Below are positions 1-10,129 of a stretch of 64,000 nt of DNA, in pieces. Position 1 is the stretch's first letter. Each line of letters begins with the position of its first letter. The stretch is taken from the NCBI RefSeq assembly GCF_001661345.1, contig NW_017962913.1, positions 2,926,694 to 2,990,693 on the forward strand, written 5' to 3'. Origin of the DNA: Ascoidea rubescens DSM 1968. Lineage: Eukaryota; Ascomycota; Saccharomycetes; Ascoideales; Ascoideaceae. Made by a program: the position numbers and the translations under genes. The notes under the pieces are model-generated. The model had not been told where the DNA came from. It worked only from the letters and a program-made list of their open reading frames with translations, and did no database searches.

Positions 1-3000
1 TGTTATTAATCCGGTTCCTAGAGTTTTACATCCTGACTGGTTGCAAAAAAAAATTTTTACTAGCAAAGATGCAAAGAAACAATCAAGTTTGGCAGGTTTT
101 TTAACGAAAGGGAAAGTTTCTGCCATTATACCTGAACCAGAAGATATTGAGGACTTTGGAAAGCAAACTGGTGTGAAAAAAACTGCAAAAGTATTATCCA
201 ATAAAAGAAAAGCTAAACAAGCTGAAAATGAGGATATGGATGATGATGAGTTAATAGGACCATGTCCCAAAATTGATGAAGATTATGTTGGATGGTTGAT
301 GTTTCAAAAAAAGATATGGATCAAACAAAATGAGAAACTCCAAACACAGGAGCGTCTTTTTGGTAAAGCAACCAAGTATGTTTCTGAAAGTGTTAGAAAT
401 ATGATGCTAAAACAGGTTGAGCTGTATGCTAATGAAACATGGCAAATATTAGAATATAAAGCCACTTCTATTCCCGGTAATGTTATAGCATTTGCTTTAA
501 TCAATAATAATATACATCAAGTTAAACTTCAAGTTCCCAAAACAGTATATTTAAATATAAAAACCAATCCTGCTCCAAGAATGGATATTCCAAAATGTGA
601 AATTGAAAAGGTTAAAAAGGAATTACCAAATGGATCTCCTAATAATCAATTGTATAAAGCAGTATTACCGGAATCTGTTTTTATAACTGAATCTTCTAGA
701 CCCGGTGGCTATTTTGAGAAAAATGTTGAGGAAATTTATGAATCTCATGTAAATACTCTGGAAAGATTGATGATTGAATTAGGAACATGTTGTCAATTTG
801 ATTCTTCTAAAATTGGGTCGCTAAGCAAAGGGTTGTCTGAAGGAATCCATGTTAGCGATTTACGCCTGGCTAATAATAGTAGCTATCTTTCTAGATCGTT
901 TGTTAATGTTGTTTATTTGCTTCATATTTTTTCGAATCAATATGAAATATTTGTGTTGTTTGTTGGATTTGAGAATAAAGCATATGTTTTAGTTTTAAAG
1001 CCGTCACACAATTCACAAAACTTGACAAGTAAAATAGAGAGAGAATATGGAGTGTTGTACAAAGAAAATGAGAAGAAAATATCTTCATTTCAAAATATAA
1101 TTGAGTATTCAAATGATATGGAGTTTGATGTTTCGTATTTTAGTGATTCCAAGAAACTTGATAAAAAAGTTGGATCATTGTGTTCAAAAATATTTGATGA
1201 AAGAGGGAGGTCTAGTATAATGGTATTTCAGTCACCATTTGTGTCTAAAGTTCTTAAAAGTATCAAGGTACTTGGTAATTTTCCAGTTATTAAGTTGGCA
1301 AGTAGCGAAGTAAAGTTGTCAGTTTTACAATGGCAAACAGGAATTGTTTCTAATTTTTTGAAATCCTATTTTTCACTTGGGACAGTTTTAAGTGAACTTA
1401 TTTCATTTTCTAGATATTCGAATATTCCAATCTGCAATTTGCCGTTGAATAATATTGGGTTTTTGATAGATATTGAGTATTCGAGAATGTTATCAAAGGG
1501 CGATGTTGTTCTTTGGTGGTCTAAAAATACAATTCCAGACCATGGGGGATCAGAAAAGGATCAAATTATTCCAATGACTGAAACATTTGAGTTTCCTTCG
1601 ATGAATAAAGGTGAAGTTTATGAGACGGTTTCGATAGAAGTGTCTGTGTCTAATTTGATTGTTAACACGTTATTATCATCGAGTTTAGTGAATGAGGCTG
1701 AAGGAGCAGATCTTGCGAATTCAGACGTGTTTGAAAACAATGTTATAAACGATCAAGGAACTTTAGCAGAAGATTCATTTTCTAGTAAAGCGTTGGGAAT
1801 TTTGAAAAAAATTGTAAAGAGGTGGTGGGAAGATGCACTTTTGGGAGATAGGAATGGTGATTTGATGATACATAATTTTGTGTTGTGGCTTCAAACATCG
1901 AAATCGTATTTGTATGATCCAGTTTTGCATTACCATATTGAAAATTTGTCGAAGAAGGTGTTTCTTCAATTAATTAAGAAGTTTCAAGAAATGGGAACAT
2001 ATGTGTTTTATGCAAACCGAGGGAAGTTGATATTGAATACTTCAAAGTTGTCATTGGCAAGTTCGTATGCATTTTGCCAGTACATCATAAAGGCGATTCG
2101 AACCAATTCACTTTTCCATTATTTGGAATTGAGCATTGTGAAGTATTGGGATTTAGTGATTTGGATGGACCAGTATAATTATTCGGGCAAGTATTGCGAG
2201 GAAATTGATGAGGAGTCTGATAAGGACATTGTTACAATGTATGAATCGAACTGGCAATTGAAAAGATTTTTACCTCTGTTGTTGCAGGGTGAGTTTGAGG
2301 ATTGGGTTGTTGTTTATTTGGAGCTTTTAGAGGCACATAAAAAGAAACAGTGCCGAATAAACTCGGCGAGTTATATAGGAAAATGGGGCAGAAAGAAGAA
2401 AGGTGCAAAGGGAGATGAGGAGGAGGCAGAAAAACTATTTGAATCGATAAGATTAGCACTTCAGCAGCGGATTGGAGCTTTGAGACGAGGTCAGAATGAA
2501 GCAATGATGAATCAGAAAACACGACATGAATATGATTTTCCAAAGTTTCCAATATCGTCAGAAAAACAAAAGGATCCAACACTAATGCTCGTGAAATTTA
2601 TTCTTGCAGTTTACGCTTTGTCGAGAAAGAGAAACATGGAGGTGAGCTTATTGAGGAGGGACTTGCTAAATATATTTGATGTTGGGGAGTTCAACGAGAG
2701 TGCCATTTTCAAAAACCCAGGAATTTCGCTAAAACTCAGTTCTGTGGTGTGCCAAAGCTGCAGCTATGTTAAGGACATTGATTTCTGTCGCGACACAGAG
2801 CAGAGGATCTGGATATGTGACAGTTGTGGTGACAAGTTCAACAGCATTGCCATAGAAGAGCAGCTAGTGGCCCTTTTGCAAAAGTGGATAACGACTTACT
2901 GCAACCAGGACTTGAAGTGCGAGCGATGCAAGAAGATCAGAAGTGACCCCTTATCCAAGTACTGTATCTGCTCTGGAAGCTGGGGCTACACAATGGACAG

Positions 3001-3091
3001 GAAAAGTGTCTTAAAACAGATAAAGTTGTTGGAAGCTGTTGCGATCCATTTTGACTTTAGAATTCTTCTTGAGTGTTTTAGCGATTTATAG
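1..3091 (+). CDS. POL2: DNA polymerase epsilon catalytic subunit, C-terminal part (5' end outside window)
   Basis: Leading-strand replicative polymerase, nuclear. The frame is open from base 2, so the exonuclease and active polymerase domains lie upstream of the window; no start codon here is the real one. The visible part starts just after the polymerase domain with the family motif PRVLHPDW, followed by the large inactive B-family polymerase half, recognisable around 1290-1560 by blocks such as NIPICNLPLNN and DVVLWWSKN. The C-terminus carries two zinc/iron-sulfur cysteine modules: CQSC...CDSC (about 2750-2830) and CERC...CIC followed by SGSW (about 2915-2985). These bind Dpb2 and are needed for CMG helicase contact in known Pol epsilon. 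It ends with TAG at 3089. NMA111 follows on the same strand after about 350 bp. Identity is very secure; only the N-terminal half is missing. Confidence 0.95.
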   Translation, partial: VINPVPRVLHPDWLQKKIFTSKDAKKQSSLAGFLTKGKVSAIIPEPEDIEDFGKQTGVKKTAKVLSNKRKAKQAENEDMDDDELIGPCPKIDEDYVGWLMFQKKIWIKQNEKLQTQERLFGKATKYVSESVRNMMLKQVELYANETWQILEYKATSIPGNVIAFALINNNIHQVKLQVPKTVYLNIKTNPAPRMDIPKCEIEKVKKELPNGSPNNQLYKAVLPESVFITESSRPGGYFEKNVEEIYESHVNTLERLMIELGTCCQFDSSKIGSLSKGLSEGIHVSDLRLANNSSYLSRSFVNVVYLLHIFSNQYEIFVLFVGFENKAYVLVLKPSHNSQNLTSKIEREYGVLYKENEKKISSFQNIIEYSNDMEFDVSYFSDSKKLDKKVGSLCSKIFDERGRSSIMVFQSPFVSKVLKSIKVLGNFPVIKLASSEVKLSVLQWQTGIVSNFLKSYFSLGTVLSELISFSRYSNIPICNLPLNNIGFLIDIEYSRMLSKGDVVLWWSKNTIPDHGGSEKDQIIPMTETFEFPSMNKGEVYETVSIEVSVSNLIVNTLLSSSLVNEAEGADLANSDVFENNVINDQGTLAEDSFSSKALGILKKIVKRWWEDALLGDRNGDLMIHNFVLWLQTSKSYLYDPVLHYHIENLSKKVFLQLIKKFQEMGTYVFYANRGKLILNTSKLSLASSYAFCQYIIKAIRTNSLFHYLELSIVKYWDLVIWMDQYNYSGKYCEEIDEESDKDIVTMYESNWQLKRFLPLLLQGEFEDWVVVYLELLEAHKKKQCRINSASYIGKWGRKKKGAKGDEEEAEKLFESIRLALQQRIGALRRGQNEAMMNQKTRHEYDFPKFPISSEKQKDPTLMLVKFILAVYALSRKRNMEVSLLRRDLLNIFDVGEFNESAIFKNPGISLKLSSVVCQSCSYVKDIDFCRDTEQRIWICDSCGDKFNSIAIEEQLVALLQKWITTYCNQDLKCERCKKIRSDPLSKYCICSGSWGYTMDRKSVLKQIKLLEAVAIHFDFRILLECFSDL

Positions 3092-3437
3092 TTTGGTCTG
3101 TTTCAAATCATTTGAGCCAGTAACACTACTCAAGCATAGGCAGCATAAACAGCATAGGCAGCAGATCCACCACAGGCAACAAAAGACGCAACACAAGAGC
3201 CCCAGATCCACCGCAGTGGTGCGCTTCCGTAAGAAACGAGAATTGCTCGAGCATTTGAAATCAAACAACCACTTTTCAAGTTATTTCAAATCAGGAATTT
3301 TCAAACCAACAATTTGAAATCATCAGGTCGATTAGGCAACTGTTCTGGAGGTTTTGTTGAGAGCCTACGTTACGTCCCACCAGCAGCAAACACATATATA
3401 CCTGCTTTTCACCTGAATTTGTTTGAGCCCACTACCA
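3092..3437. other. POL2-NMA111 spacer with NMA111 promoter
   Basis: Contains a short irregular run of CATAAACAG/CATAGGCAG units (about 3133-3170) and, near 3391-3399, an ACATATATACC element that is the best TATA candidate for NMA111. The weak ORFs here are open only by chance and show no family resemblance. Confidence 0.5.
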
Positions 3438-6378
3438 ATGAAAACCTCTATGGAGATCGAAAACCTTTCAAAGGAGTAAGTGTCTCTGCCTGGTTCCAGC
3501 TCATTGCAACATCTTGGTTCGATGCCAACTAACTCTCTTTCTTTCCTCTAGCATTTACTCGTCTCTAGCTCTCGGCGGCTCTGATCAGAGCAATCGATGG
3601 CAAAAAACCGTCGAAACCGTAATCAAAAGCATTGTTTCAATCCACTTCTGCCAAATCGTCAGTTTTGATTCAGATTTTAGGTCCAGCTCACAGGCCACTG
3701 GCTTCATCATTGATAAGGAAAATGGCATAATATTGACTAACAGACACGTCGTCAGCCCAGGCCCCTTCACCGGCTACATCATTTTGGACAACTACGAGGA
3801 AGTTCCTGTCATTCCAATTTACAGAGACCCCATTCATGATTTTGGCTTCTTGAAGTTCAATCCCAACGATGTGAAGCACATGAAGTTGCCACCAGATTTA
3901 AAACTAAGACCCGACCTCGTCAAGGTGGGTGTCGAAATTAGAGTCATTGGTAACGACAATGGTGAAAAATTGAGTATTCTCAGTGGCTTTATCTCTAGGA
4001 CAAATAGAAACGCCCCTTATTACGGCTGCTGCAACTACAACGACTTCAATATTGAATATATTCAAGCTGCTGCCAACGCTAAAGGTGGTTCTTCTGGTTC
4101 GCCTGTCATTGATATAAATGGAAACGTTTTGGCAATGGAAGCTGGCGGCTCATTTTTCGGTGCAACTGATTTCTTTTTACCAATCGACAGAGTCTTCAGA
4201 GCACTTCACTGCATACAAAAGAACAAGCCAATCTTAAGAGGTACCATTCAAGTCACTTGGAACTTAAAACCATTTGATGAGTGCAAAAGATTGGGCTTAA
4301 CCTCCGAAATTGAATCCAAAATGAGATCTTTATTTCCTGAAACCATTGGTCTACTAGTTGCTGAAATAGTTTTGCCAAAGGGGCCTGCTGACAACTTAAT
4401 TCGAGAAGGTGATGTTCTAATTGCTATACACAATAAAGAAATCAGCTGCTTTAAAACTATCGACGAAATATTAGACTCCTCAGTTGGTCAATCTATAAAA
4501 TTCACTGTTCAAAGAGATGGCAAAATTCTAGATCTAGCTTGCAAAGTTCAAGATTTGCATTCCATAACTCCAGATAGATATATCAAGTTTTGCGATTCAA
4601 TATTCCACAATTTATCCTATCAATTGGCCCGAACTCATAATCTTGCTGTTTCAGGTGTCTTTGTAAGTCAAGCCAACGGTCCTTTTGAAGACGCTGATTT
4701 GGGTTTCGGCTACATTATCAAGTCAATTGATAACAAAACTGTCAACAACTTGGATGAATTTATCAATGTTCTTAAACACATCTCTGATAAATCCATGATA
4801 TCAATTACATGCATGAAAATTGAAAATATACACAATATCGAAACCAGAACCGTTTATATCGATAAACAGTGGTATGAAGATTTCCGTCTAGCAATTAGAA
4901 ATGATGAAACCGGGTTGTGGGACTTTAATGATCTTGGTTTCATTGCACCCAGTAAACCACTAAAGCCATTAAATGCTAAATTCATCGAAATTCATTCAGA
5001 AAAAGAAGCTCTAAGAACTTTGCCAAACTCTTTTGTCACTGTCACTGCACATCATCCATTAAATATCGATGGTGCTGAATCCACAAATGATCTTGGTTCG
5101 GGTTTGGTTATCGATGCTAAAAAAGGCTTGGTCTTAGTTTCAAGGTACTACATTGAAAATGATCTTGGTTACTTTAGACTAACTTTTGCAGATTCGGTGA
5201 TCATTCCAGCAAAGGTGGTTTTTTTCCATCCATTATACGGTTTTGTTATCTTAAAATATGATCCATCCTTGATTCTTGCTCCAGTTCAAGAAATAAAATT
5301 TATTGAAAACCCTTTGAAAAAGGGCGATGAACTAACTTTTGTATATCAAGACAATACCGGAAAGTTTTCTTCTTCAAAAACAAAAGTCGGTTCAAAAGGT
5401 TTATTGAAAATTGAATTGGAGTACTCATATCCTTGTTATAGAGCTACTAATTGTGAAATTGTCTCTATTAGTACAAAACTAAGCTCTAGCATTCTTGGAG
5501 GAATTTTGGTCGATGATGATGCAAATGTAAGAGGTTTATGTTTAAAATTCACTGGGGTAGACGCTGTTGACAACTCAGAGAATTACTTATACAGCGTACT
5601 TAGATGCATTGATATCTGCCATGTAAGTGAGATTGTCAAAAGTTTCAAAATCTCAGATTTGATTCCATCTGTGCGTATTATTGATGCTGAATTTTCTGAA
5701 TTGCCAATTTCTACAGCAAGAGTTTTGGGTGTGAAAGAAGAATGGATTGAAAAATTAGAAAACAGTGCTTTGGATGAAGAAAACCATAGATTAAAATTCA
5801 TCAATGTCTCTTCTGTTGCCTGTTCCAAGTTTGAGGAAAAATCTTTGGATAAAAACAGTTTAAAAGTCAGTGATGTGATTTTGACAGTTAATGGTAATTT
5901 TGTTAATAAAGTGACAGATATCACCAGTTTGATGTTTAAAAATGATGAACTAGAACTCAGAGTCGTGCGTAATCAAAAAGAAATATTGCTTAAAATTGGA
6001 ACGTTTGAAGTTGAAAAAACTGAAGAAACTATTCACTGGTGTGGTGCAAATTTCCAAAACCCATTTTATGCTCTTAGACAATCCTTAAAAGAATTGCCTT
6101 CAGATGTATATGTGATGACAGTTGGTAGAGGTTCTCCTGCTAAGGACTATGGTTTAGGCAGCTCTCATTTTATCACGCATGTTAACGAAATAGAAACACC
6201 TACATTAGATAAGTTTTTGAGTGCTATTAAACAGGTAGCTGATAATTCTTATGTGAAGGTCAGAGCTGTTTCTTTATCCAACCAAAAAAAAGCTATTACA
6301 TTAAAAACTAATTATCATTACTTTCCTACTAATGGATTTAAAAAAAATGCTGATGGAGAATGGGAATATTTTTCCTAA
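3438..6378 (+). CDS. NMA111: Nma111/HtrA-type nuclear serine protease, spliced (join 3438..3475, 3552..6378)
   Basis: HtrA-family protease which in S. cerevisiae is nuclear, cleaves the IAP protein Bir1 and promotes apoptosis-like death. The spliced product is 954 aa (S. cerevisiae about 997). The first protease domain has a complete triad: His78 in TNRHVV, Asp109 in PIHDFGFL and a serine near 194 in GGSSGSPV. PDZ domains follow, and then the second, degenerate protease fold typical of this family, where LVSRYYI, PLYGFVIL and SSILGGIL replace the triad motifs. The ends match the family (SYVKVRAVSL, KTNYHYFPT). I chose ATG 3438 because the long open frame at 3514 begins only with TTG, while a 38-nt exon 1 joins it in phase through an intron with good signals (3476-3551). 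Exon 1 encodes a short N-terminus (MKTSMEIENLSKD) without the basic nuclear-localisation region of S. cerevisiae Nma111. Confidence 0.93.
3476..3551 (+). other. Spliceosomal intron in NMA111
   Basis: 76 nt. Donor GTAAGT at 3476, branch-site match ACTAAC at 3528-3533, pyrimidine tract, acceptor TAG ending at 3551. Removal joins GA + C (Asp) and keeps frame with the conserved protein. Without it the protein has no ATG and is preceded by stops. Confidence 0.88.
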
Positions 6379-6498
6379 AATCAGTTTAATGGTGTTTGTA
6401 ATATATCAAATAAACTTTTTTAATTGCTTAGATATTGCTCTATGTAACAAAATTAATAAATAGAATATAAAAATTTTTAATAACTAACTTTTTTTTTT

Positions 6499-7348
6499 TT
6501 ATTCTGTTCTGTATTTTGGCCTGGATGTTGTTTTCTCGCTGGAATCAACTTTGTTTTTGTTTTTTTTAGCAGGTCTTTTGCGATGTTTTTTCTTTAATAA
6601 TTTTTTTTTTAATTTTTTAATTTCAATATCTTTTTTAATTCTCTCATTTTTTCTTTTCTGAGATTCAGAGTGTTTTAGCCTTTTTTTCTTTCCGGGCCTC
6701 AGTTTCTTTGATTTTTTGGATATTATCAATTGTCTTTCAATATCATTGTTATATTGCTTTAAATCAATTAGTTTTCCATTATATTTTGATTTGATGTATT
6801 TCATTGTATTAAAATGCTGAGATTGTTTTATTATGTCCTCTCCAGTCAATGCAATTTGAAGAAATTGTGATTTTTCATCATCAGAATAGCTTGCAAAATA
6901 GTAACTATTGGGTCTTTTTTGATTTTTAGCTATGCTATCTAAAATCTCAGCATCATCGTTTTCTTTTATATTTATCTTTATTAGTTTTGCATTTTCATTG
7001 CCATTGTCGTTGGATGTGTTTGAAGTTGAAAAAAGTGGAAAGAAAAATTCTTCCTTTGAAGTTTTGGCTTCTTCATCTGTTTCTGTACCTGGGTTTAATT
7101 TGCTATGCTTATCACCAAGTCCAAGATTCAAATCATTTTGGACATTTACTTTATCGACGAAATCAAATTTGATATTTGGTAATAATGGTTGTTCATTCTG
7201 AGAAAGATCGGAATCAGAATCAAAATCAGAGCCAGAATCGTACAAGCTCTTTCGCGAGACTCTATTGAATAAAAGCAAACCAGTTAGTTTATACAGTTTT
7301 CGTTAACAAAAGGTTAGACTAGACATACTTCACAAGACCAGGCTCCAT
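6499..7348 (-). CDS. Conserved-looking basic nuclear/nucleolar protein, spliced (complement join 6499..7261, 7329..7348)
   Basis: Predicted product 260 aa. Exon 1 is only 20 nt (MEPGLVK, start ATG at 7348) and is joined through a 67-nt intron to the main frame, which otherwise begins with TTG. The N-terminal half is acidic (Asp/Ser runs near residues 15-25). The middle has a distinct block, RPNSYYFASYSDDEK followed by LQIALTGEDIIKQ, and the last 80 residues are extremely Lys-rich (RPGKKKRLKHSE, KKKLLKKKHRKRP), which suggests nucleic-acid binding and nuclear or nucleolar localisation. The YYF...GED block is the sort of signature seen in the uncharacterised fungal DUF2011 family, but that is a weak memory-based guess. 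It lies head-to-tail 135 bp downstream of NSA1, and its 3' end converges on NMA111. No function can be assigned. Confidence 0.8.
7262..7328 (-). other. Spliceosomal intron in the basic nuclear protein gene
   Basis: 67 nt on the minus strand. Donor GTATGT (complement of 7323-7328), branch-site match ACTAAC (complement of 7283-7288), acceptor AATAG ending at 7262. Splicing joins AA + A (Lys) and puts an ATG in frame. Confidence 0.88.
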
Positions 7349-7483
7349 CGCAGTTATTGAGGAGATATTTCTAGTTTTGATGTTTGGAGATTGATAAAAC
7401 ATTTTCCGATATTGAAGCCAAACAAACGGTTACCCTCAAACATAATAAAAAAAGTTTATTGTGTTATATTTAATTCTACAGCT

Positions 7484-8821
7484 CTATGTACTAACTAGCG
7501 ATTTTTTTATTCTTTTTGTAGGCCTTGGGCTAAAGTGGTCTTTGGAGGGGCTGTTTATTGTGTGTCTTTTTCGAACATTGTTGTCTAGCTCGTCCCATAT
7601 ATCATCGTCGTTGTCTTCATTTTTGATTTCTGGTTTTGAAAGTAGAGGATTAGGATTTTTGTCATTTGCAACATTTTTATCCTTAGGATCAACTATTATT
7701 GCGTTGCTGATATTGCTTCCAATATAGACTTTGATGAGCTGTTCCTTTGAGGCGATTTCAAATACTCTCAAGTATGTATCTAAACCCCCAGTTATTAGAT
7801 ATTTGTCATCAAACGAGTTGATTGTTTGGCATAAACCAGTGTTTCCTGGATATTTACCGACCAATCTGCCTGATTTGATTTCGTATTTTGAGACAGATAC
7901 ATGATCATCAGAGCAGATTATTTCTTGAGTGTTGATGTTTTTGTTGAATGATAGAACTGCATTGATGATGCCAACAGTTTGATTATAGTGTTTTTCGGTC
8001 AACTGAACTGAGTATCTTGGTTTTTTACCAATTTTAGTGTCATAGTATCTCAATTGACCATATTTTGTGGTTGTTACGATTTCGTTTGAGTTTTTATTTA
8101 AAAAAATGATGTTGGTAATCCAGATAGGGACTCTTAGATGAAGTCTGTCTGGCTTAACATTTTTAGCTTTAAAGGTTGTAATAATTTGATTGGATTGAGG
8201 ATTATTATTGAATAGATTAAGAAAATCATTTATTGAATTTGCGATTTTAATGATGGTTAAATCATTTTCTTTTCCACCAAACACAAATTGAAAGTTGTCA
8301 ATGATATTTGGATCATGAATGAAAGCAGATACGGGTTTAGTAGAACAGGAAAATTCAGAATGCAAATATTTATCATCTTTTAGAGAGATTAAAGATACTC
8401 TTCCGTTTTGTGTGCAGGTATATATTATATCCAAGCTTTTGACATAATTTAAAGAAATAAAATTGTCCTTTGGATCAGAGCTTAGACCGTCAATTTGATG
8501 TATTAATTGATAGTTATTTCCATGGGTTTTTGAGTCAGATTCATTGGTTGGGTTTGTTGTAACATTATTATTAAAGGTTTCTAGTTGGTATTCGCCCATA
8601 GAAGTGAGATCATAAAAACATATCGAGCCACCAAGTCTTGAAACAACAATTAAATGTTTGGAGTCGATTTTGACTAATTTTTGGATCTTTTTTGACGAAC
8701 CCAATTTGTGAAATGATTTTATAGAAGGTTGAATCGCATCTTTTTGGGAGGTATCGGTACCCTTGTTACATATGACCTCCTTAAGAGAGCCTGTATTGTC
8801 TGAAGCCACTAATAACTTCAT
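7484..8821 (-). CDS. NSA1: Ribosome biogenesis WD40 protein Nsa1 (WDR74 family)
   Basis: Pre-60S assembly factor that in yeast associates with the Rix7 AAA-ATPase, which removes it from nucleolar particles. The 445-aa product (S. cerevisiae 463) starts MKLLVASDNTGSLKEV, continues with NKGTDTSQ, and has the family blocks KNVKPDRLHLRVPIW and YLITGGLDTYLRVF, with an acidic-then-basic C-terminal tail (DDDIWDELDNN, then KRIKKS). A seven-bladed propeller is expected. The ATG at 8821 is the natural start because the conserved MKLL begins there. The upstream strand carries a TGAAATTTTC stretch about 110 bp before the start, close to the RRPE element of ribosome-biogenesis promoters, although no clear PAC motif was found. 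The next gene downstream starts 135 bp after its stop. Confidence 0.9.
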   Translation of the reverse strand: MKLLVASDNTGSLKEVICNKGTDTSQKDAIQPSIKSFHKLGSSKKIQKLVKIDSKHLIVVSRLGGSICFYDLTSMGEYQLETFNNNVTTNPTNESDSKTHGNNYQLIHQIDGLSSDPKDNFISLNYVKSLDIIYTCTQNGRVSLISLKDDKYLHSEFSCSTKPVSAFIHDPNIIDNFQFVFGGKENDLTIIKIANSINDFLNLFNNNPQSNQIITTFKAKNVKPDRLHLRVPIWITNIIFLNKNSNEIVTTTKYGQLRYYDTKIGKKPRYSVQLTEKHYNQTVGIINAVLSFNKNINTQEIICSDDHVSVSKYEIKSGRLVGKYPGNTGLCQTINSFDDKYLITGGLDTYLRVFEIASKEQLIKVYIGSNISNAIIVDPKDKNVANDKNPNPLLSKPEIKNEDNDDDIWDELDNNVRKRHTINSPSKDHFSPRPTKRIKKSLVST

Positions 8822-9417
8822 GTTTTTTTTGTGTTTTTTCGTTCGTTTATTAGGTTTTGATATTAGTATATTATTATTAATCTAAAAATCAATTGAGATT
8901 TTGATTCTGATTTTGATTTTTTTCACTTTGGAAAATTTCAGAAAAAAATAATTAAGGTTCAAAACAATCACGTTTTCAAAGTTTAATTTAGAGCGTGGAT
9001 TATGTAATCAATTAAATTGAGATTTTTTTGGTGTTGTGAGCAGTTCTCGATTGATGGCAAACTATGGTTTGTATTGCTTGTTTCCTGTACACAGCTAGAT
9101 ATTGAACAAACCATACTTGCATTGATTTGGGGGTTCCTGATATTGTAAAATGTACAATTTAACTCACATCTCTAGCGAGAATCTGTAATTGCTAGTTGAG
9201 TTAGTTGCACAGCCTTTATGAAGTTGTCAAATAAAAGGGCATTTTCATGACAAGTTGGACCAAGTATCAATTCCCTACAGCAACATCAAAAGACTTCTTG
9301 AAAGAGGGATGACTTGGTTGGATAACGGACAATAGGTGCTGAAGTCTCAATGCTCTCTTAGTCAGTTTCCATTTCCAGAAGAAGGTTCAAAGAAAGAGTA
9401 ATCTGAAAAGGGACCAA

Positions 9418-9516
9418 AGCTGTTCAAGAACTGTTCAAAAGCTGTTCAAAGGCTATTCTAAGGTTGCTCAAGAACTGTTTAAGAACTGTTTAAGAACTGT
9501 TTAAGAGCTGTTCAAG
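9418..9516. repeat. 11-bp tandem repeat, nine copies
   Basis: Nine consecutive 11-bp units of the form ARCTGTTCAAG (variants AACTGTTTAAG, GGCTATTCTAA, GGTTGCTCAAG). The period is close to one helical turn, so the units face the same side of the DNA. It sits immediately upstream of a GC-rich island in the BOL1/NSA1 divergent region. Confidence 0.9.
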
Positions 9517-9524
9517 AAGAAGAG

Positions 9525-9945
9525 CCTTTTGTGGCGGCCCATCGGCCGCTCTCAAAAACCTTCCTGGCTCCACTACGATACTCCTTGTTAACGCACTGAA
9601 TTCCTTTTGAATTACCCGAATTCCTTTTTGTTCCCTATATGCCCAAAGTTGTGTAGAAGTGCCCCTGTTGCACCAGCTGTCTTTGCTGCCTGCCTTTGTT
9701 GCCACAGCTTCAGCTGTTCCAACGCCATCTCGAGCATTGCCAGCCAAAGACGCTTTTGGTGCGCGTGCCGCCCTGTGGCGCTACGGCCATCCCTCCGCCA
9801 GCGGGACTGTGTCGGTGTAAAAGCAACTTCGCTGCAGAGAAGCGCGCAAGCCCCCCGAGAAAACGAGCGCTGCTTCGGGTAAGCGCTGCGCGATATATGC
9901 GCGGGCCTAGACCTCTGGTGGAAAAGTACTTTAATGGTCGTTGAA
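9525..9945. other. GC-rich island upstream of BOL1
   Basis: Dense in CG and GC dinucleotides (for example CGCGATATATGCGCGGGCC near 9889), in contrast to AT-rich surroundings. CGCG motifs of this kind recruit the RSC remodeller in known yeasts, so a nucleosome-free promoter region is a reasonable inference. The only ATGs found give chance ORFs. Confidence 0.5.
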
Positions 9946-10129
9946 AGTGTTGCAGCTTTGAGCAAAGCAGAAAACAGTCGATGTAAAGTTGTTAATTAGC
10001 AGAGAAAGTACTTTGGAAAGGTACTTGAAAGGCTCTTCGATTAGCTGAAGCTGTTTGTTGCACTTTTGCATTTGATTTCCCTTATTTCTTTTTTCTTTTT
10101 CTTTGTATTCCCTTTTCTTGTTTTTTAAC

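Larger units (their letters stand above)
8822..10129. other. 1.3-kb spacer with repeat tract and GC-rich island
   Basis: Lies between the divergent genes NSA1 and BOL1. It holds AT-rich DNA, the 11-bp repeat at 9418-9516 and a sharply GC-rich block at about 9525-9945. Overlapping ORFs on both strands in the GC block reflect scarcity of stop codons; none shows a family motif. I see no RNA gene. Confidence 0.6.

Noticed and set aside
9490-9965. Overlapping ORFs of 82-117 codons on both strands
   Set aside because: They mirror each other in a GC-rich block with few stop codons and carry no family motif.
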